Shown: positions 45,153-54,921, counted from the first letter of the stretch. The stretch: 64,000 nt of DNA from Petrolisthes cinctipes (GCA_033782935.1 JAWQEG010000497.1:479501-543500), one strand, 5' to 3'. The notes: generated from the sequence alone by a model not told the origin. Made by a program: numbers and translations.

Positions 45153-45409
45153 AACCAATAAATACAATTTAAGCGGCTAGAAGCCGCGACAAATGCACTA
45201 ATATAGTAGATATGAGTGTGTGAGACATCTTTGAGTATGAACACGACTGCTGGGGAAAGGAACTGTGATAATAACAATAATATCGGTGTATTTCAATATT
45301 GACCATCCCATTAGGAGTGAGGGCGTGTGGCAGCAGACATATACACAAATATTATTATGGATTTAGAAGGTGGGAGAAGATGGTGATATATGGCTGAAAG
45401 AAGGGGGGG

Positions 45410-45635
45410 TGGGGGGGTTGGAGGGAGGAGTGTGGAGGGGGTTGTGAGGGGAGGTAGGAGGGGGTTGTGAAGGAAAGGAGGGAGGAAGGGACTATAAAGG
45501 AAGGGATGAGGGGATTGTGAAGGGAGGGAGGAGGGGATTGTGAAGGGAGGGAGGGAGGAAGGGAGGACTGTGAAGGAAAGGGAGGGAGGGAGACGGGGTG
45601 ACGGTGTAGGGAGGGAGTGAGGAAGGAGGGGGTCT
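45410..45635. repeat. G/A-rich low complexity
   Basis: GGGAGGGAGGAGGGGATTGTGAA-type irregular repeats. Confidence 0.85.
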
Positions 45636-45685
45636 TCGTGTAAGTCAAGAGGAGTGTCGCTAAATATAGGCTAGGAATATGTATC

Positions 45686-45847
45686 TTAAAGGGGTCGTGT
45701 GTTGTGGACGAAATGGAGTCTAAGTAGCCCTCTGAACACTTCAACAAAACAGATCCTCGTACTCGTATACTGAGGTGGTCTGTTTGATGGCATAGTTAGG
45801 AGGAATTAGTAGCCCTTCAGTACACCCAAACTAATTGATCACCTTAA
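45686..45847. mobile_element. TTAA-type palindromic MITE, subfamily A
   Basis: TTAA at both ends (45,686 and 45,844), GGGGTCGTGTGTTG start, GTAGCCCTCTGAACACTTC and CATAGTTAGGAGGAATTAG arms. It lies between two purine-rich blocks. Confidence 0.75.
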
Positions 45848-45849
45848 TG

Positions 45850-46450
45850 AAGAGTATAGAGAGGACTGTTGAAGGAAGGAAAAAACTAGGGAGGAAGGTA
45901 GGAAGGTAGGAAAGGAGGGAGGGAGGGAGGGAGGAAGGAAGGAAGAGAGGGAAGGAAGGAAGAGAGGGAGGGAGGAAAGAAGGAGGGAGGAGGGGGAGGG
46001 GAAGACGGAAGGAAAGGAGGAAGGAAGGAAGGAAGAGAGGGAGGGAGGGAGGAGGGGGAGTGGAGGACGGAAGGAAGGAGGGAGGAAGGAAGTAGTAGGT
46101 AGGGAGGGGAAATCTGAATGTAGACAGAGAGAGAAGAAGGGGAACGAAGGGAGAGGGGGGAAGGAGAGAGGGGGGGAAGGAGAGAGGGGGAGGAAGGAGA
46201 GAGGGGGGGGAAGGAGAGAGGGGGGGAAGAAGAGAGGGGGGGGGAAGAAGAGAGGGGGGGGAAGAAGAGAGGGGGGGGAAGAGGAGAGGGGGAGAAGAAG
46301 GGAAACGAAGGGAGAGAGAAAATGAAAAGAGGGTCGTTGGAGGGAGGAGGAATGGAAGGGAGGAGGAGAGTGGAAAAAGAGGTGAGAGGAGGAGGAATGG
46401 AGGGTAGAAGGTGGGGTGGGGGGTAGCAAGGTGGGGTGGGGGGGTATGGG
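45850..46450. repeat. GGAA/GGGGA low-complexity block
   Basis: Degenerate GGAAGGAAGGAA, GAGAGGGGGGGAAGAA units. The serine/proline-rich minus-strand frames are compositional. Confidence 0.9.
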
Positions 46451-46757
46451 GATGGAGCTGCAGATGAAAGAAGTGGTGATGGAAATAGACTGAAGTAAAG
46501 GAAAAAAAAAGAAAGAGAAGGAAGAGGAAAATAGAGGAAAGTGAAGAAAGAAGATGGTGGAGGAAGGGGGTCAGCAATGGTGTAGACCTGGGGGGAGGGG
46601 GGGACCTAAAGATAAAGGTAGTGGACAAGGATATTGGAAGAGGTAGAGTGAAAGGAGGAAAAATCTGAAAGTAAGATGTGAGAGAGGTGGAAGACGAAAG
46701 GAGAAAAAAGAGGATAATATCTCTACCAATAATAATTTTCTATCCACTGAAGTTGTA

Positions 46758-46911
46758 CAGTCACGGACAAAAGTCATGTATCGAGTGAATGAAAGTGAGC
46801 CCTGAGAGTGAATTTTATGAACCAATATTACAGACACCAACAGCTATTGTTTCGCATCATTTTTCGAGGCCATTTCATTCGAAGGTGTTGCAGGATTATT
46901 GACCAAGACTG
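46758..46911. mobile_element. Tc1/mariner-type MITE
   Basis: CAGTCACGGACAAAAGTCAT start and CCAAGACTG end with TA on both sides. It shares its interior (TATGAACCAATATTACAGAC) in inverse with 58,871-59,019. Confidence 0.75.
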
Positions 46912-46917
46912 TACGTA

Positions 46918-47160
46918 CAGTGGTAGATAATATTAATCACCTACATTGGTGGTGACTCATGTAAAGGTTTGACAGCTTCTCTCTATTTGTTAGCTGAGAA
47001 ACTTTCCAATAAGTTAGTAGGTTAAGTATAATTTTCTAATTTACTACAAGCAGCTACTCACTAGTCAAAACAATAACATCATCATATGAGAAGGTGAAAA
47101 CATTAGTCAGTAATATGTTTGAGTTATCCTTATGTGTATTGAAACTTATGTCCACGACTG
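46918..47160. mobile_element. TA-flanked MITE, family of 5.27-5.50 kb
   Basis: CAGTGGTAGATAA start and GTCCACGACTG end, TA at both sides. It abuts the preceding MITE with only GTACGTA between. The interior matches 5270-5497 almost throughout. Confidence 0.68.
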
Positions 47161-47479
47161 TACGTGTTCAATTTCCCTTCTCTCCATCCAGCATTCATCC
47201 TCAAATCCCCTCCATCTCCGTAATCCCTCTGCTGCCTATCTCACTTCCATAATCCCCATCAATCCCATCCCAATCCCTCCCTACCTCCGCTCCCACCTCT
47301 TCACTTCCCAAAGCCCATCATTTCCACTGCAGCAGCCTCCCTCCCCACCTCGATCCCCTACACTCACCATGAGAGAAGGTAAGAGTATGTTATTATTATT
47401 ATTATGGTGAAGAAGGATGGTAGTACTGAGATAGAGATGAAGGAACGAGGAAGTGTGTGCGTGTGTGTGTGTGTGTGTT

Positions 47480-47960
47480 ATAAGGAGGAGAGACGGTGGT
47501 GGAGGGAAAGCATTATGAAAAATACCATAGGGTATTCATAGAGTGACAAACATATCAGTGCAATCCATGCGGTTCTCAAAATGTCATCAAAATCATTCTT
47601 CTCAAAATATTTATGAAATAGTTTTTGGAAAAGGGAATATGTAGCGTGGGAATAACATGTGTAATCCATAAAGTTCTCAAAATACCACCCAAATAATTCT
47701 TCTGAAAGTAATTTAGGGTAAGAGGAACAATGTTTAGGAGAAAGGAACATGTTTGTAATGTGCAGTGGAAATAAGTAGAGTGATAAACAGGTTAATTTAT
47801 AATCAATACAACTCTCATATTGCCATCAATATTTTTCTCAGAGTAATTTAGGATAAGAAGGACAGTGTTAAGGAGATAGGAATATGTTAATAGTAGAGGA
47901 ATTTTGAAAGGTAAGAAAAGTATCATTATAATCATTAAGAATATCATTACGCCGTTAATA
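47480..47960. repeat. Diverged ~100-140-bp tandem repeats
   Basis: Three units recognisable by AATCCATGCGGTTCTCAAAA (47,562), AATCCATAAAGTTCTCAAAA (47,663) and AATCAATACAACTCTCATA (47,800), each followed by AT-rich GGAATATG-containing sequence. Confidence 0.65.
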
Positions 47961-47995
47961 TTCGTCATTAAGTAATTTCATTCTCATCATAATAC

Positions 47996-48260
47996 AGGGT
48001 GAGCCAAAAATTTCCTTATATATTTATAGCGGAAATATGCACGATATTGAAAAAAATAATTATATTGATTTACTCTACATGAATCCCAATATTTAGTAAT
48101 AAAATACATAAAAATTAATGAAAGCGAATATGTTAAATATTCTAAGTATGTAAACTTGTGTTGTAACTACAAAAAGCACAACAAAGCCACACACACAGCC
48201 AGTTCAAAATGTTCTCCCAAAGTTATGTAATCATTTACTCTAGATAACACCTAAACTCTC
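47996..48260 (+). mobile_element. 5' end of a mariner-like element (partial)
   Basis: Starts TA-CAGGGTGAGCCAAAAATT, a classical mariner-type terminal repeat. No matching right end and no transposase frame are seen within the next several hundred bases, so it is a truncated remnant. Confidence 0.5.
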
Positions 48261-48267
48261 AAACCAT

Positions 48268-48315
48268 TTAAAGGGAAATAATATACTTGTGGTGCATTAG
48301 AGCTCCTTGATTCCA
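48268..48315. mobile_element. Fragment of TTAA-type MITE (subfamily B)
   Basis: TTAAAGGGAAATAATATACT followed by GCATTAGAGCTCCTTGATTC, then lost. Confidence 0.55.
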
Positions 48316-48785
48316 GTGTTGATTATATATTTATAATTAATATTATGAATATAGCTACGTATTTATAAAAGTGTTAAAAAGAACACAATATAAACAAAAT
48401 AGGGCTGTACAACAATAGGCTTCAATACACGACGAATATACATATTAGGCTACACATATAACAAGTAAATAGGGTATAAGTAGCAGCGACATTCACCATT
48501 TCTTCTCATTACCATATTTTTATTAAAAAGAATTACTGTATTTACCAGATATTTAATAAAAATATAAATATAAAGCAAGTACAAGGAATCATTTGTAGTA
48601 TAATGAGCAGACTAGGCTGCACCTTGCCAAGCAGCAAGTGTTATTATAACACTGTCGCTGTCCCGGGGCATTGTTTACATTCTGTCGGACCAAAACCTTT
48701 CGTGTTTCAAAACTATCGTTCAGTATACTGTCCACAGCCCTAGGGTCGCAAAGCAACGATCGCCGTCTGAGATGCCGTTGATAGG
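48316..48785. other. No gene seen
   Basis: AT-rich unique sequence with a GC-richer stretch near 48,610-48,780 lacking a motif. Confidence 0.4.
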
Positions 48786-48872
48786 GTTAAGGGGATAGTT
48801 TGTTTGGGCTGAATTGTTGGATGGTCTACTGATTCCTACAAACTAAGCCAGGAAACAACCCACCACAGTATT
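48786..48872. mobile_element. Half of a TTAA-type MITE (subfamily A)
   Basis: TTAAGGGGATAGTTTGTTTG start and CTACTGATTCCTACAAACTA arm. The right half is missing. Confidence 0.6.
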
Positions 48873-48923
48873 TATGAGTAGGGAGGTAGGGTTGTAGTGC
48901 TTAGAGGGCTACATAAACTCAAA

Positions 48924-49035
48924 CACACACACACACACACACACACATTGGGGAAGCTCATATACGTGAATTTCATTACCTTATTTGTATTAGCAAGGGA
49001 TAAAATTACCTCATTGTGTGACGAATTGGGCCAGA

Positions 49036-49077
<42 letters not shown>
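48924..49077. repeat. (CA)n and (AAT)n microsatellites
   Basis: CA at about 48,924-48,947 and AAT at about 49,037-49,077. Confidence 0.92.
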
Positions 49078-49367
49078 GAACACTACACAAAAGTCAGCGG
49101 TAACTATCATATACATACATACATATATACATACACCTTAATGACACATTGTAAGAGCGTCATTCGTCTTCCTCTTCTTATAACACATGACATTACTGCC
49201 TGTATGTCATCCACAGCTTGGTGTGTTGGCTTGTAATAACACAACGACCAAGAGTCACTTTGCCAGCCCTCAGAACCATAAACCAGCCTCGTATATCAAC
49301 ACAACACAACACCAGCCACATCCTACCAAGGACAAACACCCTCTATTACCTTCAGGATTGTTGTCCC

Positions 49368-49371
<4 letters not shown>

Positions 49372-49404
<33 letters not shown>
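49372..49404. repeat. (TC)n microsatellite
   Basis: Pure TC of about 33 bp. Confidence 0.93.
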
Positions 49405-49409
<5 letters not shown>

Positions 49410-49576
49410 TTAGTTATAACAGCAAAACTAAGGAGCCTCAAAGGACCAGTAGATCTGTTGCTGTTTTAATTTATTTTGTATTCCTTTATATTCCTTTGTC
49501 CTACTGGGTCCTTCATACCTAGTGTGATTTTCCTTCATCTTCAGTTTAGTCCATTTATCCCAGGACTTGAATCAGG

Positions 49577-49716
49577 AACAACACTGTATATGATGAGGAA
49601 GGAGCCTTTATTGACCACGTTTCACTACTGCTTCTTCAGGTCAAACGTTTTTAACCTGAAGAAGGAGTAGTGAAATGTTGTCAATAAAGACTCCTTCCTA
49701 CTCATACAGTGTTGTT
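49577..49716. repeat. Inverted pair with hammerhead-like cores
   Basis: Two 63-65 bp arms in head-to-head orientation: AACAACACTGTATATGATGA at the left against CTCATACAGTGTTGTT at the right. Read outward, each arm contains CTGAAGAAG, then about eight bases, GAAA and (left arm) ACGTGGTC. These resemble the core of Penelope-type hammerheads, but the helix II pairing is poor. It may be a palindromic remnant of a Penelope-like terminus. Confidence 0.5.
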
Positions 49717-49830
49717 CATTATTCATTATGTTAAGGTAATGTACATTTTACTCATCACAAGCCTTGTTTTATTCACCCTAGCAAAGGTAGAGGCTATAGG
49801 AAATTATTATATACATTGTATTAGTGATCT

Positions 49831-49911
49831 TTAATGGGGTAATAATGAAAGTGGTGACACATTTTACAACACAACATTCCTCCAGGCTACTCCAGCAACA
49901 GGCTACAGTAC
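49831..49911. mobile_element. Left part of a TTAA-type MITE interrupted by the gypsy element
   Basis: TTAATGGGGTAATAATG and CATTCCTCCAGGCTACTCCA belong to a subfamily B palindrome whose other half (GGTCTGTTTTCTGGTATAAT, CCTCCAGTGTGTCGAAAGTG) lies at 56,577-56,662, beyond the LTR element. The target-site GTAC at 49,908-49,911 is repeated at 56,573-56,576. Confidence 0.75.
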
Positions 49912-50628
49912 TGTCATGGATCCAGCCCAATTGGTAACGCTGGACCATGTTTATTGGTAACACTGTAGTTGTGTTTGGCTATATTTTATACCTTCCCTGG
50001 CGGGCGCACGATAGGTGCATATAATTAACTGTAAATACATTCCCCACTAATAGTATTCATGTTGTTATTCATTTAATATAGTAATTCTCTGCTAGTAATG
50101 TATAAACTCATATTATTCATCATCAAATATTCATATTGTTATTGTTAGATAGTTTTCCCCCAGGCTAGGTTGAATAACCCCTTTTCGCTGCCGTCCCAGA
50201 GGCGGCCTGGCTTGCTCTAGGTCTCTCTCTGTTCCCGCCACTGGTCAAGACAACATCTCCCCCTCAGCTCTCCTCCTTGTTGTGTCCCTTGTGAAATGCT
50301 CCCTCGTGGTGCATTAAGGTTTGTGTCCTTTGTTAGGAGGCATAGTCAATCTCGACTATGGGCCTGGTAGGATATTCATATTTGTGCTGTATCCCTTTTT
50401 TCCTGTGTACATTAAATATGTAAATACTGTGTGTAAATGTAGTTAATTGTTTATTAATATTCCTCTCCAGACTACCCCTTAACGTTTTTACCTCATGCCC
50501 ACCATTCCCTCATATTTATGGCTGCTCACTGGGTTATTGAGTGTTCTAAATTAGACTTCGTCACTGCTTCCCTGTGTTATTGAGGGTAGTAGCCCAGGGC
50601 AAGGGTTAGCCAGGGTTGTAAAGTGATA
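49912..50628 (+). repeat. 5' LTR (717 bp)
   Basis: Begins TGTCATGGATCCAGCCC and ends TTGTAAAGTGATA. The imperfect terminal inversion is TGTCA/TGATA rather than the canonical TG/CA. Differs from the 3' LTR at two positions only (C/A in GCCGTCCCAGAGG; C/T in CACTGCTTCCC). If the last A is assigned to the flank, the duplication becomes AGTAC and the LTR 716 bp. Confidence 0.95.
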
Positions 50629-50630
50629 AA

Positions 50631-50648
50631 TGGGGGCCTGACCGGGAT
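50631..50648 (+). promoter_or_regulatory. Primer-binding site
   Basis: TGGGGGCCTGACCGGGAT lies two bases after the LTR. It starts TGG as expected for pairing with a tRNA CCA end and matches the proline-tRNA-type site of gammaretroviruses at 15 of 18 positions as I recall that site. The actual primer tRNA is not established. Confidence 0.7.
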
Positions 50649-51105
50649 GGATTGTGAATGTTTATTTGCCCATAATTAATTAATGTACTAGCCTCTCATT
50701 TTTTTTTTCAGTTAATCAGTGCCGTTTTGAAGCCATTCCTTCAACTTTGAGTATTTGTTGTGTTTTGTTGGCAATTGAGCACTTGATTTTTATTTTTGTG
50801 TTGTGAAATTTATTTTTGATGTTAGCCTGAGTGTGAATATACCTCGTTGCACATTTTTTCATATTTCCTTCACTTTATTCACTGAGAGTGCTATGTATGT
50901 ATTTTAGTCTAATTTTCCATTGTTGTTGTGGATCTGGAGAGAGAATTTTTGTACACACGTGGTGTTAATTTCACATTTCATAACTTGAGGTTATTTATAT
51001 ACAGTAAATATTCTTTCCCTATAAGTAATTACCATATTTTATCCCTCTATTTACTTTTATTAGCTAGCTTATTTTCGGGTTGTAGTCCCCTTCTTGCTGC
51101 TAACC
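50649..51105 (+). other. Gypsy leader
   Basis: AT-rich untranslated region ahead of gag. No feature recognised. Confidence 0.5.
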
Positions 51106-52902
51106 ATGTTTGTCTTAGCTGATTTTGTAGCTAACCCTGAGGTGGAGAGTCTAACTGGCCTGACTAAGGTCCAGTGGTTGGAACTAGCTACTCATTATGA
51201 ACTAGAAGTACGAGCTGGTCTAAGTAAGAAAGAAGTGCGTCAGTTAGTGTTAGAGCACATGGTGGACGACGAAATCCTTGCGGAGGAGGATGTTGCATTT
51301 CTTTATAAGCCTTCTGACTTAATTGTTCTAAAAAAATTGCAACTTCAGTTAGCCCAAGCTGACAATGAGAAATTAAGATTGCAATTATCTCAGGGGTCTT
51401 CAACCTCAGAACCTCCATTTCGCTTGTCTGATGCCCTAAAGTTTGTCCCTTTATTCCCAGAAGAGGATCCAGATGGATTCTTCATTAGTTTTGAGAGAGC
51501 AGCTGCATTGCATGATTGGCCAGAGGACAAGTGGGTATTGCTAGCCCACAACTCATTTAGAGGGAAGGCCCAGGATGTGTTTCGTTCTCTTGACTCTACC
51601 CTTACTAATGATTATCATGTTGTTAAGAGATCCATATTGCATGCCTATCAGAAAGTCCCTGAGGCCTACCGCCAGCAGTTCCGTAGCTGTCGGAAAGCCG
51701 AGGGAGAGACGTATGTTGAATTTTTTAGACGTAAGCAAATTCTTTGTCGTAAGTGGGTTGACTCTGAGCTTGTCACTAATAATTTTGATGATTTATTGCA
51801 ATTGCTTGTTTTAGAAGATGTTAAGTCATGCATTCCTACTAAAATTAGGTCACACCTTGAGGAGCGGGGAATTAATTCTTTAGCAGAAGCAGGGCCCTCA
51901 GCCGACCATTATGCTCTAATAAATCCTGACCTCGCTCCCAAGTATAAATCACATGTGTTACCCTCTTACCCTCCTAAACAGATGAGTGTGGCACCTGTTA
52001 GGCCACCATTATTTAGAGACACTAGGGACTCTCATTTTATTAGGCCAAAGGTACCAGTTAGGCCTGCTGTTGGGTTACCTTATCAGAATGTCGGTCGTGA
52101 ACTAAGACCACCTCCATATTGCAGATATTGTAAGAAGCCAGGTCACCAGATCCATGAGTGTATGAAGTTGGCAAGCAAAAACACTTCCTCCCCACATGGC
52201 CGTGTTGTTCTCCACACTAGTGTACGGCCAGAGGAAGTGGAGTTGCCTCAAATACCCCAGGTGAGTGAAAAGCTTGATTTGAGTCCCTGTTTAGTAACTT
52301 TGCCAAGTAAAATTCCTCCCTCTTTCCAACCATTTTGCTCAAGTGGCCGGGTAGCAGCCTCTTGTACCGTAAACTCCTCCACCCCAGTCACTATTCTGCG
52401 TGACACAGGCTCAGACCTATCCTGTATTTTGAAGGAAGATGTCCCTAACTTTGAGTGTTATACGGGAGAGACGGTACTGGTGTCAGGATTACCAGGAACC
52501 GCTCGTTATCCATTATGTTCTGTGTATCTTACAAGTGCCTTTGTGACCCGACAGGTCACTTTAGCTGTTGTTGACACTCTTCCAGTGCCTAACGTATCTA
52601 TTTTGATTGGCCATGATCTTGCAGGTACCCAGGTTGCACCTAACCCCATTGTTGTTGATGTCCCTAGTATAGTTAATAATACCAGTAAAGTAGAGGAACA
52701 GTACCCCAATCTTTTCCCCAATTGTGCGGTCACACGTAGCCAGAGTAAGGGGCTGGCTGAAGCTCCTTCAGAGGAACCTAATGACCCTACTGATGATTTG
52801 TTCCTTGGTGAATTATTTAATGATGACATTCATGTCCCTTTGCCCACGGAAACCCACTCCAATGCTCTCCCTATCACCCGTGAGGCTTTAATTCAGCAGT
52901 AG
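51106..52902 (+). CDS. Gag-protease polyprotein with SCAN-like capsid segment
   Basis: About 598 residues from the ATG in TAACCATGTTTG, chosen because it precedes the first Gag-like sequence; the frame is open a little upstream. N-terminus: a SAP-like or helical motif (LTKVQWLELATHYELEV), then a coiled coil. Capsid: PDGFFISFERAAALHDWPED, then YRQQFRSCRKAEGE, LCRKWVDSE and LLQLLVLEDVKSCIPTKI, which line up in order with the SCAN-domain pattern (FRxF, LCxxWLxPE, LLVLEQFLxxLP). A CCHC knuckle, CRYCKKPGHQIHEC, sits near residues 339-352. An aspartic protease follows with LRDTGSDLS near 430. The frame ends at TAG and continues open beyond as integrase. Confidence 0.85.
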   Translation: MFVLADFVANPEVESLTGLTKVQWLELATHYELEVRAGLSKKEVRQLVLEHMVDDEILAEEDVAFLYKPSDLIVLKKLQLQLAQADNEKLRLQLSQGSSTSEPPFRLSDALKFVPLFPEEDPDGFFISFERAAALHDWPEDKWVLLAHNSFRGKAQDVFRSLDSTLTNDYHVVKRSILHAYQKVPEAYRQQFRSCRKAEGETYVEFFRRKQILCRKWVDSELVTNNFDDLLQLLVLEDVKSCIPTKIRSHLEERGINSLAEAGPSADHYALINPDLAPKYKSHVLPSYPPKQMSVAPVRPPLFRDTRDSHFIRPKVPVRPAVGLPYQNVGRELRPPPYCRYCKKPGHQIHECMKLASKNTSSPHGRVVLHTSVRPEEVELPQIPQVSEKLDLSPCLVTLPSKIPPSFQPFCSSGRVAASCTVNSSTPVTILRDTGSDLSCILKEDVPNFECYTGETVLVSGLPGTARYPLCSVYLTSAFVTRQVTLAVVDTLPVPNVSILIGHDLAGTQVAPNPIVVDVPSIVNNTSKVEEQYPNLFPNCAVTRSQSKGLAEAPSEEPNDPTDDLFLGELFNDDIHVPLPTETHSNALPITREALIQQ

Positions 52903-54336
52903 TCCTGTGACCCTGAGTTGCAAAAGTTTTTCAATAATTTGACTGAAGAAGGAGAGGTTCATAATTTTTCAAATTGTTTTTATCTTAATTCTAATGTTTT
53001 AATGAGGAAATTCAGACCCTTGCATGTACCTGCTAGTCACACCTGGGAGACTGTCCATCAAATAATTATTCCTAAACCCTTACGAGCATCAATAGTAAGC
53101 ATTGCCCATGATGGTGTGGGTGGCCACCTGGGTGTCCGCAAGACTTACCAGAAAATTCTGTCTCATTTCTACTGGCCTAAGTTAAGAAAAGATGTTGCTT
53201 CATATTGCGGAACTTGTCACATATGTCAACTTAGCAATAAGTCTGGTCCTGGAGTTAAACTTGCCCCTCTCTGTCCCATACCAGTCATGGACGAGCCTTT
53301 TAGTAAAATTATAATTGACTGTGTTGGCCCTTTGCCCAAGAGTAAGCGTGGTAACCAATATTTGCTTACCATTATGGATTCTGCCACCCGCTACCCAGAA
53401 GCAATTCCCCTTCGTAGCATTAACTCTAAAAATATTGTCAGGGCTCTTATTAAGTTTTTCACCCAAGTGGGGTTGCCAACTATTGTTCAGTCAGACCAGG
53501 GGTCTAATTTCACCTCTAGGTTATTTAAGGAAGTTGTGAATACTCTAGGGATTTCTCATTATATGTCCACTGCCTTTCATCCACAGAGTCAAGGTGTAGT
53601 GGAGAGGTTCCACCACACCTTGAAGACCATGATTAAAGCTTTTTGTATGGAATCTGGTAAGGATTGGGATGAAGGTATTGATTTGTTATTATTTTCTGTA
53701 CGTGATAGTGTTCAAGAAAGTCTGGGATTCAGCCCTTTCCAACTAATTTATGGTCACCAGGTAAGAGGACCTCTTAAAGTCTTAAAAGAGTGTTGGTTAA
53801 GAGAAGATAATTGTGTTCCAGTTGCTACATATGTTACTGACTTTCAGACAACTTTACGCACTGCCTTAAAGGTGGCTCATTCACACCTAGGTCAAGCTCA
53901 GGAACGTATGAAACTTAATTATGATAAGCGCTACAAGGTCCAAATACGCACTTTTAAGACAGGTGATTCAGTTCTAGCTCTGCTCCCTTTGCCTAACCAT
54001 CCCCTCCAGTCTAAGTTTTATGGTCCCTATACAGTGTTGGAACGGGCTGGAGACCTTAACTATGTCATTGCAACACCAGACCGGCGTAAGAAGATACGTA
54101 AGGTCCATATAAATCTTTTGAAATTGTATAACCCGCGAGAGACACTGCCCCATGATGTTGCCCCAGTCACGCTGATAAGTGCCCAGTTGAGTGACAAGAC
54201 CCAAGATGATGAAAGTTCTCCATTCATAGGTACTAAATTAGCTAATTCTCAGATCCTAGCTGACCTCAGTCATAAAGTGATGCACCTACCCCCTCCCCAG
54301 GCCGGCGACATAACCTCTCTTCTACAGGAGTTCTAA
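52903..54336 (+). CDS. Gypsy integrase, located upstream of RT
   Basis: About 477 codons in the same frame as gag-protease. An HHCC zinc-binding segment (IAHDGVGGHLGVRKTY, CGTCHICQ), a DDE core (IIIDCVGPLPKSKRG; VQSDQGSNFTSRLF; HPQSQGVVERFHHTLK) and a C-terminal GPY/F-type module (FYGPYTVLERAGDLNYVI) are all present, so the catalytic triad is complete. It would insert the element cDNA. The position before RT is the key oddity for a gypsy-class element. The next stop (TAA) separates it from RT without changing frame. The listed start follows the TAG and there is no obvious initiation codon, so the protein was presumably made as part of a longer polyprotein. Confidence 0.9.
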   Translation, partial: SCDPELQKFFNNLTEEGEVHNFSNCFYLNSNVLMRKFRPLHVPASHTWETVHQIIIPKPLRASIVSIAHDGVGGHLGVRKTYQKILSHFYWPKLRKDVASYCGTCHICQLSNKSGPGVKLAPLCPIPVMDEPFSKIIIDCVGPLPKSKRGNQYLLTIMDSATRYPEAIPLRSINSKNIVRALIKFFTQVGLPTIVQSDQGSNFTSRLFKEVVNTLGISHYMSTAFHPQSQGVVERFHHTLKTMIKAFCMESGKDWDEGIDLLLFSVRDSVQESLGFSPFQLIYGHQVRGPLKVLKECWLREDNCVPVATYVTDFQTTLRTALKVAHSHLGQAQERMKLNYDKRYKVQIRTFKTGDSVLALLPLPNHPLQSKFYGPYTVLERAGDLNYVIATPDRRKKIRKVHINLLKLYNPRETLPHDVAPVTLISAQLSDKTQDDESSPFIGTKLANSQILADLSHKVMHLPPPQAGDITSLLQEF

Positions 54337-54921
54337 GACGTTTGTGGGGATGTACCTCAACTTTGTCCACTACTTCAACATGACGTGGATGTCCAGGGAG
54401 CCAGGCCCATACGACAGACACCATACCGCCTCGGCCCCGAGAAGAGAGAATTCCTGCAGGAAGAAGTCGAGAGGTTGCGGAAGCAGGGACTCATCCGTCC
54501 CAGTTTAAGTCCATGGTCTTCCCCAGTGGTGCTAGTCCCTAAGCCCGGTGGTACGTTCCGCATGTGTGTGGACTACCGCTGGGTGAATGCAGTGACAGTG
54601 CCTGACTCTTATCCCCTGCCTCGTATGGATGACATCATGGATGACCTGGGGTCAGCACACTTCATCTCCAAGCTGGACCTCCTCCAAGGTTATTATCAAG
54701 TCCCCCTCACTGAACGTGCTCAGCCCATCTCAGCCTTTGCCACTCCAACCGGCCTCTGGGAGTTTGTGGTGCTCCCCTTCGGAATGCGGAACGCCCCCGG
54801 AACCTTCCAGAGGCTAATGAATCACCTTACTGCAGAGCTGACCGGTGTCCGAGTCTACCTGGATGACCTGGTAGTGTGGAGTGACAGCTGGGAGGACCAC
54901 ATAGAAAGGCTAAGAAAATGA
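54337..54921 (+). pseudogene. Gypsy reverse transcriptase, N-terminal part
   Basis: Same frame as integrase. Shows PIRQTPYRLGPEKREF, LIRPSLSPWSSPVVLVPK, FRMCVDYRWVNAVTVPD, YPLPRMDD, FSKLDLLQGYYQVPL-like SKLDLLQGYYQVPL, LPFGMRNAPGTFQRLM and the catalytic VYLDDLVVWS. It is cut by TGA immediately after ERLRK, inside the region linking palm and thumb. Homology continues directly after the stop, so this is a nonsense change and not a domain end. Confidence 0.88.

Larger units (their letters stand above)
37737..45200 (+). mobile_element. DIRS-order tyrosine-recombinase retrotransposon, structurally complete
   Basis: About 7.46 kb and markedly more GC-rich than its surroundings. It has inverted terminal repeats with unequal outer ends, an internal complementary region just inside the right repeat, and genes for Gag, RT-RNase H and a tyrosine recombinase, in the DIRS1 order. 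No LTRs, integrase or target-site duplication are expected or seen. The copy carries a Gag frameshift (about 39,117-39,140), a Gag stop (40,265) and a recombinase-frame stop (43,257), so it is probably not autonomous. DIRS elements are well documented in decapods. Confidence 0.92.

Noticed and set aside
45831..46628. Ser/Pro/Leu minus-strand frames up to 265 codons
   Set aside because: Compositional, from GGAA/GGGGA low complexity.
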